From assembly GCA_024235175.1 (NCBI GenBank), contig JACKMX010000009.1, positions 1-64,000 of the forward strand: a stretch of DNA of 64,000 bases, read 5' to 3'. The notes beneath the pieces were generated by a model. The model searched no databases and had not been told where the DNA came from. It worked only from the letters and a program-made list of their open reading frames with translations. This DNA comes from Chromatiaceae bacterium (GTDB taxonomy: Bacteria; Pseudomonadota; Gammaproteobacteria; Chromatiales; Chromatiaceae). The translations under genes were made by a program, and so were the position numbers. Of the stretch, positions 26,757 to 35,935 are shown piece by piece (the first letter of the stretch is position 1; each line of letters opens with the position of its first letter).

Positions 26757-28954
26757 AGAGATGGCGCGGCGGGGCATTGCCGGTATTCGGGTTGTTGGGC
26801 CTGGTACTGGTATCGCTGCACCTGATGAGCGGTGCGGTTCAGAACAAGGAAGAGCTGAGCCGTCTGTTCATGCCGTTGCTGGTCGCCAGCATGCTCGGTT
26901 TGTTCGCGCTGCTGGTTCTTATCGGATTCAACATCGGTCAGCTGTTGCTCAGCTACCGCCGCAGAGTGGCGGGTTCCAGACTGACGCTGCGCATGGTGGT
27001 TGTTTTCGTGGTGCTTTCATTGGCTCCGGTTACCATCGTCTATTACTATTCTCAGCAGTTTTTGCTGCAGGGAATCGAGAGTTGGTTCGATGTCAAGCTT
27101 GACCGTGCGATGGAGGATGCGCTCGGATTGAGCCGTGCTTCGCTCGACCTGCATAAAAAAGAGCGGCTTAAGTCGACTCAGATTTTACTGTCAGACCTTA
27201 CCGACACCTCTATTGCCGGTCTCAGTCTCAGTCTGGGAGACATGCGGGAAAGATTCGGCGCTTCGGAGTTATCTCTGTTCGACAGCGCCGGCGCTGCCGT
27301 GGCGATGAGCAATGTGGATCCCACCATTCTGGTTCCCAGTCAGCCGGATGCTTCCATTCTGCAGCAGGTTCGCGAGGGCAACGATTTCGTTGGCCTGGAC
27401 CCCCGCGGTGAGGGTTCTCAACTGGAAGTCAGGGTGATGGTGAAAGATGTGCAAAGAGGTTTCTATCTGCAGGCACTCTATCCTACCTCCAGCAGCATCG
27501 CCGATCTGACGGAGACGGTGCAGGGTGCCTATAACTACTACAAGGAGATGGCGTTTCTGCGTACAAGCCTCAAGAGTACTTTCACCCTGGCGCTTGCGCT
27601 GGTGCTGCTGTTCAGTCTTTTATCCGCAATCTGGGCCGCTTTTTTCTCAGCCAGGCGTCTGGTTGCCCCCATCACCGATATTGCCGAGGGCACGCGTGCA
27701 GTGGCGAAAGGCAATTACGATATGCAGCTGCCTTTGCCCAGGATACGTGATGAGTTGGGATTTCTGGTCGCCTCGTTCAATGATATGACTCGGCGCGTTG
27801 CTCAAGCCAGGGACGACGCCACAGCCAGCCAGCGGTTGGTGGAGGCTCAGCGGGCCTATCTTGAGATCGTTCTTGGCCGGCTCTCGTCCGGTGTGATGGC
27901 GCTTGATGCGGAAGGGCGTATACAGACAGCCAATAAGGCGGCCCACGATATTCTGAATGTCGACCTGGACCGTTTTCTCGGAATGCCCCTGGATAATCTG
28001 GCGGAAGAGTCCGTACAGTTGAAACAGTTCGTTGAGACGATCAGGGAGCCCATAGCGCGGGAGATGCGCGACTGGCGCGAAGAGGTGAAGTTGTTTGGAG
28101 GGCAGGGCAGACAGGTTCTCCTTTGCCGCGGAACGCCGCTGGCGCAGCCCGAAGACGAGTCGGTGGGATACGCTCTGGTGTTTGATGATATCACCACGCT
28201 GATCAAAGCCCAGCGTGATGCAGCTTGGGGTGAGGTGGCGCGGCGCCTTGCACATGAAATCAAGAATCCGCTTACCCCGATTCAACTCTCGGCAGAACGG
28301 CTGCGCCACAAGTATCTGAACAAGATGTCGAGTGAGGACGCCAAGGTGCTGGATCGTGCAACCCACACCATCGTGCAACAGGTGGAGGCGATGAAAGAGA
28401 TGGTCAACGCCTTCTCTGACTATGCAAGGCCTCCCGGGATCAACAGTCAGCCGCTGGAGATGGAAAGCATAGTCTCTGAGGTGCTTGATCTCTACTCGAG
28501 TGCAGGTCTGCAATCGGAACTTCGGGTCGATCTCGAAGCCGCCGGTGCCAGAGTAAAGGCGGATCCGGTGCGTCTCAGACAGGTGGTGCACAATCTCGTG
28601 AAAAATGCGGTCGAGGCGGCGGCGGAAAATGCTGCACCCTGTATCGCGGTAATCACCCGGGTGGTGTCGGAGGGGGAGTGTAAGCTTGTGGAGCTCAGGG
28701 TATCTGATAATGGACCCGGATTCGATGATGACACCCTCAGTCATCTGTTTGAACCTTACGTTACAACCAAAAAGAAAGGAACGGGTTTGGGACTGGCTAT
28801 TGTGAAGAAGATTGCTGAAGAGCACGACGGTTTTGTATGGGCGGAAAACCGGCCCGGGTCCGGAGCGGATGTGGTGCTGCGTCTGCCGCTGCTCCACCCG
28901 CAGCTGAAAAAGACAGCCCGGCCGGCAACTGCAGGCGCCGGGGAGGCGATATGA
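26753..28954 (+). CDS. ntrY: NtrY-like sensor histidine kinase
   Basis: This is a 733-residue membrane kinase. Three N-terminal transmembrane helices (within residues 8-100) and a fourth near 275-295 enclose a periplasmic sensor region. HAMP (about 300-350), PAS (about 370-470), HisKA with the H-box RRLAHEIKNPLTPIQ and an HATPase domain (N box NLVKNAVEAA, G1 DNGPGFD, G2 GTGLGLAIVKKI) follow. This is the NtrY architecture, associated with nitrogen and redox/envelope sensing; the signal here is unknown. The GTG start overlaps the DUF4390 stop (GTGA), and its own stop overlaps the ntrX start (ATGA), showing tight coupling. Confidence 0.92.
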   Translation: MKRWRGGALPVFGLLGLVLVSLHLMSGAVQNKEELSRLFMPLLVASMLGLFALLVLIGFNIGQLLLSYRRRVAGSRLTLRMVVVFVVLSLAPVTIVYYYSQQFLLQGIESWFDVKLDRAMEDALGLSRASLDLHKKERLKSTQILLSDLTDTSIAGLSLSLGDMRERFGASELSLFDSAGAAVAMSNVDPTILVPSQPDASILQQVREGNDFVGLDPRGEGSQLEVRVMVKDVQRGFYLQALYPTSSSIADLTETVQGAYNYYKEMAFLRTSLKSTFTLALALVLLFSLLSAIWAAFFSARRLVAPITDIAEGTRAVAKGNYDMQLPLPRIRDELGFLVASFNDMTRRVAQARDDATASQRLVEAQRAYLEIVLGRLSSGVMALDAEGRIQTANKAAHDILNVDLDRFLGMPLDNLAEESVQLKQFVETIREPIAREMRDWREEVKLFGGQGRQVLLCRGTPLAQPEDESVGYALVFDDITTLIKAQRDAAWGEVARRLAHEIKNPLTPIQLSAERLRHKYLNKMSSEDAKVLDRATHTIVQQVEAMKEMVNAFSDYARPPGINSQPLEMESIVSEVLDLYSSAGLQSELRVDLEAAGARVKADPVRLRQVVHNLVKNAVEAAAENAAPCIAVITRVVSEGECKLVELRVSDNGPGFDDDTLSHLFEPYVTTKKKGTGLGLAIVKKIAEEHDGFVWAENRPGSGADVVLRLPLLHPQLKKTARPATAGAGEAI

Positions 28955-30318
28955 GCGAGGCGCATATTCTGGTGGTGGACGATGAGCCGGATATCAGGAT
29001 TCTGGTTAAGGAGATTCTGGAGGACGAGGGTTATACAGTCGTCGCCGCCGAAGATGGCACAGCGGCGCGCAAGGCGCTGCGTGACCGCCGCCCGGATCTT
29101 ATTCTGCTCGATATCTGGATGCCGGACATTGACGGTATCAGTCTGCTGAGAGAGTGGTCTGAGGGTGAAGGCATTCCCTGCCCGGTAATCATGATGTCCG
29201 GACACGGTACGGTTGAAACAGCCGTCGAGGCAACCCGGCTTGGCGCTTACGATTTCCTTGAGAAACCTTTGTCGTTGGCGAAACTGTTGCTTACCGTGGA
29301 GCGTGCGCTCGAGGCCGACAAACTCAAGACCGAAAACGTCGGGCTTCGCCGGCGCAGCCCGGCGTTGGTGGAGCCGGCCGGAAAAAGCGCGGTCATGCTG
29401 CGGCTGAAGGAGCAGGTGAAGCGAATTGCGCGCCATGACACATGGGTGCTGATCACAGGCCAGCCGGGCAGCGGCCGGGAGACTTTCGCCCGATATCTGC
29501 ATGCGCAGAGCGCTCGGCGTGATCTTCCCTTCATTGAGGTCGGTGTCAGTTCGATCGCCAAGGGAAATTCAGCCCGCGAACTTTTCGGAAGTGAGGAAAA
29601 CGGACGCATACGCTACGGAGTCCTGGAGCAGGCGCGCGGGGGCACCCTGTTCCTGGATGAGGTGGCGGATATGGATCTGGAGGCTCAGGCACTGCTTCAG
29701 GGTGCGCTGGACACAGGTTCCTTTCTGCGGATCGGAGGTACCGAACCGGTCGATGTCGAAGTACGCATTATTGCCGCGACCCAGCGCCAGCTTGAAGACG
29801 AGGTCAAGGCAGAGACCTTCAGGGAAGATCTGTTTTACCATCTCAACGTGGTTCCGCTGCAAATTCCGCCGCTTGCGGAACACAGAGAGGATGTGCCGGA
29901 GCTGCTCAACTACTATCTCAATTACTTCGTCGAACATGAAAAGCTGCCCTATCGGCACTTCAACATGGCGGCGCAAAATTATCTGCGCAACCATGATTGG
30001 CCAGGCAATATCATGGAGCTGAAAAATCTGGTGCAGCGCCTGCTGATTCTTGGCGCGGGCGATGAGATTTCTCTGGCAGAGGTAAAGGGTGCTCTGGGTC
30101 AGACGGAAACACGCAGCGATGTGAAAGGTGGTACTCCGCTCTCGTTCGATCAGCCCCTGCGGCAGGCGCGGGAACAATTCGAAAAAGCCTATCTGGAGTT
30201 TCAGCTGGCGAAGTACGGTGGTAATGTGAGCCAGGCCGCTGCCGCGGCCGGGATGGAGCGAACGCACCTGTACCGAAAACTGCGTTCGCTGGGGATCGAG
30301 AACAAAGATCGGAAATGA
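28951..30318 (+). CDS. ntrX: NtrX-like response regulator with degenerate sigma-54 loop
   Basis: The product is 455 residues from the ATG at 28951. The receiver domain has the acidic pocket DDEP and phospho-acceptor Asp54 (LLDIWMPDIDG). The AAA+ domain follows, with Walker A written GQPGSGRE (170-177): Arg replaces the Lys of GxxGxGKE. Walker B is GTLFLDEVAD. The GAFTGA loop that contacts sigma-54 is missing: the segment after LFGSEE reads NGRIRYGVLEQA. A C-terminal Fis-type helix-turn-helix is intact (NVSQAAAAAGMERTHLYRKL). It therefore probably regulates sigma-70 promoters, as is known for some NtrX proteins, and ATP hydrolysis may be weak. It is partner of the upstream kinase. Confidence 0.9.
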   Translation: MSEAHILVVDDEPDIRILVKEILEDEGYTVVAAEDGTAARKALRDRRPDLILLDIWMPDIDGISLLREWSEGEGIPCPVIMMSGHGTVETAVEATRLGAYDFLEKPLSLAKLLLTVERALEADKLKTENVGLRRRSPALVEPAGKSAVMLRLKEQVKRIARHDTWVLITGQPGSGRETFARYLHAQSARRDLPFIEVGVSSIAKGNSARELFGSEENGRIRYGVLEQARGGTLFLDEVADMDLEAQALLQGALDTGSFLRIGGTEPVDVEVRIIAATQRQLEDEVKAETFREDLFYHLNVVPLQIPPLAEHREDVPELLNYYLNYFVEHEKLPYRHFNMAAQNYLRNHDWPGNIMELKNLVQRLLILGAGDEISLAEVKGALGQTETRSDVKGGTPLSFDQPLRQAREQFEKAYLEFQLAKYGGNVSQAAAAAGMERTHLYRKLRSLGIENKDRK

Positions 30319-30325
30319 ATAAAAC

Positions 30326-31699
30326 ATGAAAGTAATCATTCTCGGCGCCGGTCAGGTCGGCTCTTCGGTTGCCGATAATCTGGCCTCGGAAGCTAACGAT
30401 ATCACCGTTGTCGATCAGGATGAGGATCTGCTGCGCGAGCTGCGGGACAGGTTGGATCTACGTACCATTCAGGGTCATGCCGCGCACCCGGATGTGCTGC
30501 TTGAGGCCGGTGGCGAGGATGCGGAGATGATTCTGGCCGTGACCAACAGTGATGAAACCAACATGGTCGCCTGCCAGGTTGCGTATACCCTGTTCCATAC
30601 CCCCACCAAGATCGCACGGGTGCGCGCGCCCGGGTACACCGGATACCCCCAGTTGTTTGCTGCGGATGCTTTTCCAATCGATGTACTGATCAGTCCCGAG
30701 CAGCTGGTGACGGAGTACATCATGCGCCTTATCGAAAACCCGGGCGCACTTCAGGTGCTGGATTTTGCCAACGGTCTGGTGCGGCTGGTAGCGGTCAAAG
30801 CCTATTACGGGGGGCCGCTGGTTGGCAACGAGCTGAGCCAGCTTTACGAACATATGCCCGGCATAGAAGCGCGGGTAGCGGCAATCTACCGCAAAGGCAG
30901 AGCGATTCAACCCGAGGGTGACACCATTGTCGAGGCGGATGATGAGGTGTTTTTCATTGCCGCCACGGAGAATATCCGGGCCGTAATGAGTGAGTTGCGG
31001 AAGCTGGAAAAGCCGTTCAAAAGGCTGATGTTTGCCGGCGGAGGCAATATAGGTACACGTTTAGCTGGTGCGCTGGAAAACAAATATCAGGTCAAACTGA
31101 TCGAATGCGACAAATCGCGCGCCCAGAAAGTCTCCGAAGAGCTGACGCATACCATCGTGCTGCATGGTGACGTGGCGGATGAAAATCTTTTGATAGAAGA
31201 GAATATCGAGAGTATGGACGTCTTCTGTGCGGTCACCAACGACGATGAGGCGAATATTCTCTCGGCGATGTTGGCAAAGCGGCTGGGTGCGCGCAAGGTA
31301 ATGGCGCTGATAAACCGCCATGCTTACGTGGATATGGTCCAGAGCGGCAGTGTCGATATTGCCATTTCACCCCAGCAGGCGACCATCGGCAGTCTGTTGC
31401 GGCATGTACGCCGCGGGGATGTGGTGATGGTGCACTCTCTGCGTCACGGCGCTGCTGAGGCGATCGAAGCCGTGGCGCATGGTGACTCAAATTCCTCCAA
31501 AGTGGTCGGCAAGACGGTGGAGGCGATCGATCTGCCGAGGGGAACCAGCATCGGTGCCATTGTCCGCGGGGAGGAGGTGCTGATCGCGCATCATGATACG
31601 GTTATCCTGTCGGAAGACCATGTCATCATGTTTCTGGCGGACAAGAAGCGTATTTCCGAGGTGGAGCGACTTTTTCAGGTGGGGATAACCTTCCTTTAA
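30326..31699 (+). CDS. trkA: Trk potassium uptake regulatory protein TrkA
   Basis: This is a 457-residue cytosolic protein with two RCK modules. Each starts with a Rossmann NAD(H)-binding motif (MKVIILGAGQVGSSVA at the N-terminus and LMFAGGGNIGTRLAGAL near residue 235), and each is followed by a TrkA-C domain. It gates the TrkH channel encoded immediately downstream (32-base gap). Its size matches E. coli TrkA (458). It starts eight bases after ntrX, so potassium uptake may share a transcript with the NtrYX system, a common arrangement in proteobacteria. Confidence 0.96.
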   Translation: MKVIILGAGQVGSSVADNLASEANDITVVDQDEDLLRELRDRLDLRTIQGHAAHPDVLLEAGGEDAEMILAVTNSDETNMVACQVAYTLFHTPTKIARVRAPGYTGYPQLFAADAFPIDVLISPEQLVTEYIMRLIENPGALQVLDFANGLVRLVAVKAYYGGPLVGNELSQLYEHMPGIEARVAAIYRKGRAIQPEGDTIVEADDEVFFIAATENIRAVMSELRKLEKPFKRLMFAGGGNIGTRLAGALENKYQVKLIECDKSRAQKVSEELTHTIVLHGDVADENLLIEENIESMDVFCAVTNDDEANILSAMLAKRLGARKVMALINRHAYVDMVQSGSVDIAISPQQATIGSLLRHVRRGDVVMVHSLRHGAAEAIEAVAHGDSNSSKVVGKTVEAIDLPRGTSIGAIVRGEEVLIAHHDTVILSEDHVIMFLADKKRISEVERLFQVGITFL

Positions 31700-31730
31700 G
31701 GCCCAAATTCCTGGTTGATTCTATAGACCT

Positions 31731-33182
31731 ATGAATTTCAGTTCGGTACAACGAATACTCGGCATTCTGCTGATGGTTTTCAGTCTCACCATGCTGCCGC
31801 CGATAGTGGTTTCGCTCTGGTACCAGGATGGTGCTGTGCCCCCGTTTTCGCTTGCCTTTCTGCTGACATTTTTGGCGGGTGCCCTCTCCTGGGCACCGGT
31901 AAAAGGGCAAAAGAGAGAGTTGCGCCTGCGTGATGGATTCATGGTGGTGGTCATGTTCTGGACCGTGCTGGGCCTGACCGGATCGCTGCCGTTTATTTTG
32001 GCCACCAATCCTCACATGTCGTTGACCGACTCGGTATTCGAATCGGTTTCCGGCCTGACCACAACCGGTGCAACGGTGATAACCGGTCTCGACCATCTGC
32101 CCAAATCGGTACTCTACTACCGGCAGCAGCTGCAGTGGCTGGGGGGGATGGGAATTATCGTGTTGGCGGTTGCCGTGCTGCCGATGCTGGGTATCGGTGG
32201 TATGCAGCTCTACCGGGCGGAGACGCCCGGTCCGATGAAGGACTCGAAGCTGACACCCCGCATCACCGAAACAGCCAAGGCGCTCTGGTACATCTATCTC
32301 GGTTTGACGGTGGCTTGCGGTCTGGCTTTCTGGGTTGCCGGAATGTCGCCTTTTGATGCCGTTTGTCACGCCTTCTCCACTATTGCCATCGGTGGTTACT
32401 CAACCCACGATGCCAGCATGGGCTATTTCAACAATACCCTGATAGAGATGATTGCGGTGATCTTCCTGTTGATTTCCGGAGCAAACTTTGCCCTGCATTT
32501 CACCGCCTGGAGAGTCAAGAATCCATTGGTCTATTTTGCCGACAGCGAGTTCAGGTTCTACCTGCTAATCCAACTCGGGGTGGCGGTCTTCGTCATACTG
32601 GCGCTCTACTTCACGGGCAGTTATCACGATTTCTGGGAGGCAGCCACGCTGGGCCTGTTCCAGGCTGTTTCCATAGGTACGACCGCGGGCTTTACCACCG
32701 CCGACTACTCTATCTGGCCTGGCTTTGTCGCCATTACGCTGTTGTTCACCAGTTTCGTGGGAGGCTGCGCCGGATCCACCGGCGGCGGTATCAAAGCGAT
32801 CCGTTTCCTGCTTCTTGTCAAACAGGGGCTGCGTGAGATCAACCGGCTGATACATCCCAATGCGCAGATACCGATTCGCGTCGGCAGCAAGAGTATCGAT
32901 CCCCGGATTGTGGAGGCGGTGTGGGGATTCTTCGCACTCTACGTTGCCAGCTTTACGTTCATGTACATCGCGCTGGCGATGACCGGGCTCAATCTGATGA
33001 CCGCTTTCTCCGCGGTGGCCGCGTCGATCAATAATCTTGGGCCCGGACTGGCCGATGTCGCGCTGAATTATGGAGACCTCAACAATCCTGCCAAGTGGGT
33101 GCTCTGTTTTGCCATGCTGTTGGGACGCCTGGAGATTTTCACCCTGCTGGTGTTGCTGACCCCGGCCTATTGGCGCAAGTAG
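31731..33182 (+). CDS. trkH: Trk potassium transporter membrane subunit TrkH
   Basis: This 483-residue polytopic membrane protein has about ten or more hydrophobic helices. The four pore-loop repeats of the SKT superfamily are seen, including SGLTTTGATVITGL, STIAIGGYSTHDAS, SIGTTAGFTTADYS and ASINNLGPGLADV; each holds the selectivity-filter glycine. It forms the K+ pore controlled by TrkA. It is the last gene of the long plus-strand run. A possible short hairpin, GGGCTT-A-AAGCCC, lies about 145 bases downstream but lacks a T-tract, so no clear terminator is called. Confidence 0.96.
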   Translation: MNFSSVQRILGILLMVFSLTMLPPIVVSLWYQDGAVPPFSLAFLLTFLAGALSWAPVKGQKRELRLRDGFMVVVMFWTVLGLTGSLPFILATNPHMSLTDSVFESVSGLTTTGATVITGLDHLPKSVLYYRQQLQWLGGMGIIVLAVAVLPMLGIGGMQLYRAETPGPMKDSKLTPRITETAKALWYIYLGLTVACGLAFWVAGMSPFDAVCHAFSTIAIGGYSTHDASMGYFNNTLIEMIAVIFLLISGANFALHFTAWRVKNPLVYFADSEFRFYLLIQLGVAVFVILALYFTGSYHDFWEAATLGLFQAVSIGTTAGFTTADYSIWPGFVAITLLFTSFVGGCAGSTGGGIKAIRFLLLVKQGLREINRLIHPNAQIPIRVGSKSIDPRIVEAVWGFFALYVASFTFMYIALAMTGLNLMTAFSAVAASINNLGPGLADVALNYGDLNNPAKWVLCFAMLLGRLEIFTLLVLLTPAYWRK

Positions 33183-33430
33183 ATGGGTTTGCGGCCTATA
33201 GGGAAACAGCGGGATGGCATCTGCGCTACTGCATAGCGAGCAGCAAACACAACCGTGGAAAACGAGGAGAGTGAAAGGGCAGAACGGTCAGCAGAGGTTG
33301 CGGACTTGTAACTTGGTGGAGCAATGGGCTTAAAGCCCGTTGTGCGCAGGAAAGGTCCACCCGCCCGGACAATGAATAGATCTGGTTCAGTCTGGCAGGG
33401 TTCATCAACAGGATTCCAGGGAGATAAAAA

Positions 33431-34693
33431 ATGAAACCCAAAACAGCAGAAGGCAGAGAAAAGGATAATTCTGCCTCGACTCAAAACGCTTCAGACATGC
33501 GCGCAGAAATGGATCTACTCAGGCAGCGACTGCGCGCGCTTGAGGCAAGCCTGCCGGGGGCAGCTCCCAACCCGCCGCCTGGCCGAAAGGTGGAATCCCG
33601 AACCGCAGCGAACGCGGTTGTGCTTCTGATATCGGTTGCCGTGCTTGCGGTGCTCGTCGGCACGGGGATTGTCTATGGCAAGGATGCATTGAATGCACTG
33701 TTTATCGACGACAACGGCAATGTCGGAATCGGGACGGAGCATCCGGGTGCGACCTTGGATGTCATGGGAACGATGAATGTAGTCAAAGAGGTCACTTTTG
33801 CAGGGCCTCTAACGGCATTGGGCAGGGTCCAGATCGGCAAAAAAACAGAAGAAGCTGTGCTCGATGTCGCAGGAACTTTAAAGGTCACAGACAATGCGAC
33901 TGTCGAAGGCAGCTTAAAGACCGGTGGCAACGTCGGAATCGGATTGGAGCCAACAGGGATAAAGTTGGAGATTCGCCAGAATGAAGCGATAAAAGTAGGC
34001 AATGCCTACTTGAGCTCCGGAGGCGACTATGCCCACCTGGCCAATAATATGTGGTTTGACGGAACAAAGTGGCAGGAAACTGCCGCCGGTGCGTTGCTGC
34101 AGTTGAGCGGGCAGGAGACAATAATTTTGACGCATGACGGAAAAGGCAGGCACATGGAAATGGTGAAAGTTAACCAGGCTGGTATGACCGTGAACGGGTC
34201 TCTCCAATACCAGGGGGTATATCAACGCAACGACGAACCGGAGACGACCCGGCAGATTTTTCCCAGGTATCATCTTACATTGACCGGCCCGGTCTACCGG
34301 GGATCATCGAAAAGGATACCGCAAGAAACACTGATAGCGCTCTGCGGCGATGAGGACGGTTGCGAGGTCCGGCTGGGGATGACGAAATGGGACAATGATA
34401 CACAAACAGAGACTGCTTCAAGGTCGTCCCTGTTTTACTACTCGTCCGGGAACGGACATTGGAGAGCCTCAAGCGGCATCGCGGCCTGGGATGCATCAGG
34501 TATCGATGGAGACGGCAAAACAGCGCACGTACTCGTCCACCCGTGGCGCGTATGCCACTTCACGGATGGCAATTACAGCAAAAATGTAAATAATGGTGAC
34601 AGCCAAAAGGGAATGGAGCTCCTGATGTGGGAGGCGGACAAGGGTAAAAATCAGGGTACCAACCGTACGTGTGAACTGACGTTGATAGACTGA
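33431..34693 (+). CDS. Membrane-anchored fibre-like protein with NVGIG repeats
   Basis: This 420-residue protein has a short cytoplasmic coiled-coil-prone N-terminus (MRAEMDLLRQRLRALEASL), one transmembrane helix (about 60-82, VVLLISVAVLAVLVGTGIVYG) and an external part. Three repeats of the fibre type follow: GNVGIGTEHPGATLDVMG, a variant RVQIGKKTEEAVLDVAG and GNVGIGLEPTGIKLEI. Such repeats are widespread in bacterial surface and phage tail-fibre proteins, often ahead of a peptidase S74 domain, which is not seen here. The C-terminal 140 residues (ALCGDEDGCEVRL to the last residues CELTLID) match the end of the convergent gene at 34834-35832, making the two paralogs. ATG follows GGGAG by about 9 bases. 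The function is unknown. Confidence 0.65.
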   Translation: MKPKTAEGREKDNSASTQNASDMRAEMDLLRQRLRALEASLPGAAPNPPPGRKVESRTAANAVVLLISVAVLAVLVGTGIVYGKDALNALFIDDNGNVGIGTEHPGATLDVMGTMNVVKEVTFAGPLTALGRVQIGKKTEEAVLDVAGTLKVTDNATVEGSLKTGGNVGIGLEPTGIKLEIRQNEAIKVGNAYLSSGGDYAHLANNMWFDGTKWQETAAGALLQLSGQETIILTHDGKGRHMEMVKVNQAGMTVNGSLQYQGVYQRNDEPETTRQIFPRYHLTLTGPVYRGSSKRIPQETLIALCGDEDGCEVRLGMTKWDNDTQTETASRSSLFYYSSGNGHWRASSGIAAWDASGIDGDGKTAHVLVHPWRVCHFTDGNYSKNVNNGDSQKGMELLMWEADKGKNQGTNRTCELTLID

Positions 34694-34768
34694 GTGGAAG
34701 CACAGGGTCACCCAAACCCATCGGGCACCAATGACCGATTACTCCTCAACTCAATAGTGTCTCTGCTG

Positions 34769-34828
34769 AGAGTCGCAGGACTCTGCTCCAACCCGGGCCC
34801 CTGTTTGGTTTCTGTAGCGGACCAAACA
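34769..34828. terminator. Two hairpins between convergent fibre-like genes
   Basis: AGAGTC (34769-34774) and GACTCT (34779-34784) form a 6-bp stem around GCAG. TGTTTGGT (34802-34809) and ACCAAACA (34821-34828) form an 8-bp stem with an 11-base loop. They sit in the 140-base gap between two convergent genes, where a bidirectional terminator is expected. Neither has a proper T-tract, so termination is only suggested. Confidence 0.4.
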
Positions 34829-34833
34829 TCCAC

Positions 34834-35832
34834 TTAGTCGATAATGGTAATATCGCACTGTCTCTGCGGATTTTTGAATCTACCAAAAACGCCATAACCT
34901 CCTGATTTAAGGCGTACAAAGGAACACGAGTCCGGGTCCGTGGGGAGGGGCGCCGGAATCTGCGGTACTGAAACCTTTCCCCAGGTTATTTCTTGGTTTC
35001 CGACAGCCTGATCCAGGTGAAATAGAAATGTAGACGTTGTGTTTTTCAAATTTAATTGGTGAGTCACCCCGTTTAGCTGGATGTCTTTATCGAAGACCTT
35101 GATTCGCAGCCTGATGCTGCAACCGTCCGGATCGCCGCAGTGAGAATCCATGATCTCGGGCGGAATCATCATTTGACCCGGTTGTACGTAGGCAGTGATT
35201 GTCTTGTGATACCTGCTTGATACAGGGTAAAGCTTCGGTTCGCCACCGTTGGTCACATGTAGACCGCGGTGCATGAAATCACCGTTGATGTCCAGGGCTG
35301 CTTTGGGTTCCTTTGTCTGAATACCGATTCTCCCCGGTCTGGCACCATCCTGGAGGACGAGATCTACCGGATTTCCATCGTCATACTGATATGTCAGGAG
35401 CCTGGCATAGGAATTCCTGCCCGGCGCCTCCATGAGTATGACGCGCCGCTTCTTTTCACCACCGTCACTAACGATGAAACGCCCGCCCTGTTGCAGTGTA
35501 CCGCGCACCTCAAGCGGTTCTTTAGGTTGGATCGAACCCGGCGGGAATGTACCTATTCCGACCTTTCCAAGGACCTGAAGTGATTTCGAGACCCGCGCAT
35601 CCCCCTCTATATGTAGCCTGGCTTTCGGATCAGCCGTTCCTATTCCGGCATTGCCCTCAGGGGTGATCACGAGTGCTTCGCCGCTGGTCTCTGCATAGAC
35701 TTGTCGCACAGCAATTGGCGCAAGTGTGAGACAACACAAAGAGGCGAGTACGACTCCCCGAAAAAGGCGCCTGGAAGCGCATAGATGCCATTTTCTCGCA
35801 GTGATAAAGGGGATGTTATTTCCTGCGGTCAT
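34834..35832 (-). CDS. Secreted fibre-like protein with NVGIG-type repeats (paralog of 33431-34693)
   Basis: This 332-residue protein starts at the ATG at 35832, where AGGAACAGGAA lies directly upstream; the frame is open to 35877. A signal peptide (VVLASLCCLTLAPIA, cleaved near VYAETS) is followed by repeats of the fibre type: GNAGIGTADPKARLHIEG, KVGIGTFPPG and RIGIQTKEPKAALDING. The C-terminal domain has HCGDPDGCSIRLRIKVFD and ends CDITIID, equivalent to the end of the convergent paralog. Here export is by a cleavable signal rather than a membrane anchor, so one paralog may be released and the other fixed. It is the last gene of the minus-strand accessory run, 103 bases after the propeller-like gene. 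The function is unknown. Confidence 0.6.
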   Translation of the reverse strand: MTAGNNIPFITARKWHLCASRRLFRGVVLASLCCLTLAPIAVRQVYAETSGEALVITPEGNAGIGTADPKARLHIEGDARVSKSLQVLGKVGIGTFPPGSIQPKEPLEVRGTLQQGGRFIVSDGGEKKRRVILMEAPGRNSYARLLTYQYDDGNPVDLVLQDGARPGRIGIQTKEPKAALDINGDFMHRGLHVTNGGEPKLYPVSSRYHKTITAYVQPGQMMIPPEIMDSHCGDPDGCSIRLRIKVFDKDIQLNGVTHQLNLKNTTSTFLFHLDQAVGNQEITWGKVSVPQIPAPLPTDPDSCSFVRLKSGGYGVFGRFKNPQRQCDITIID

Positions 35833-35935
35833 TTCCTGTTCCTCTGAGGAAGTGAAAAATATACGAAGTCGCTCCAAGCGGGCTCACATCCGCTGGCCAT
35901 AAGTCAAGCTGAACATCCGGACGACAGGATGCATT

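Noticed and set aside
27647..28897. A 416-codon minus-strand frame opposite ntrY
   Set aside because: It lies wholly inside a gene with complete histidine-kinase motifs and has no family resemblance.
33300..33345. Short palindrome GGGCTT-A-AAGCCC downstream of trkH
   Set aside because: The stem is six base pairs with a one-base loop and no T-tract, too weak to call a terminator.
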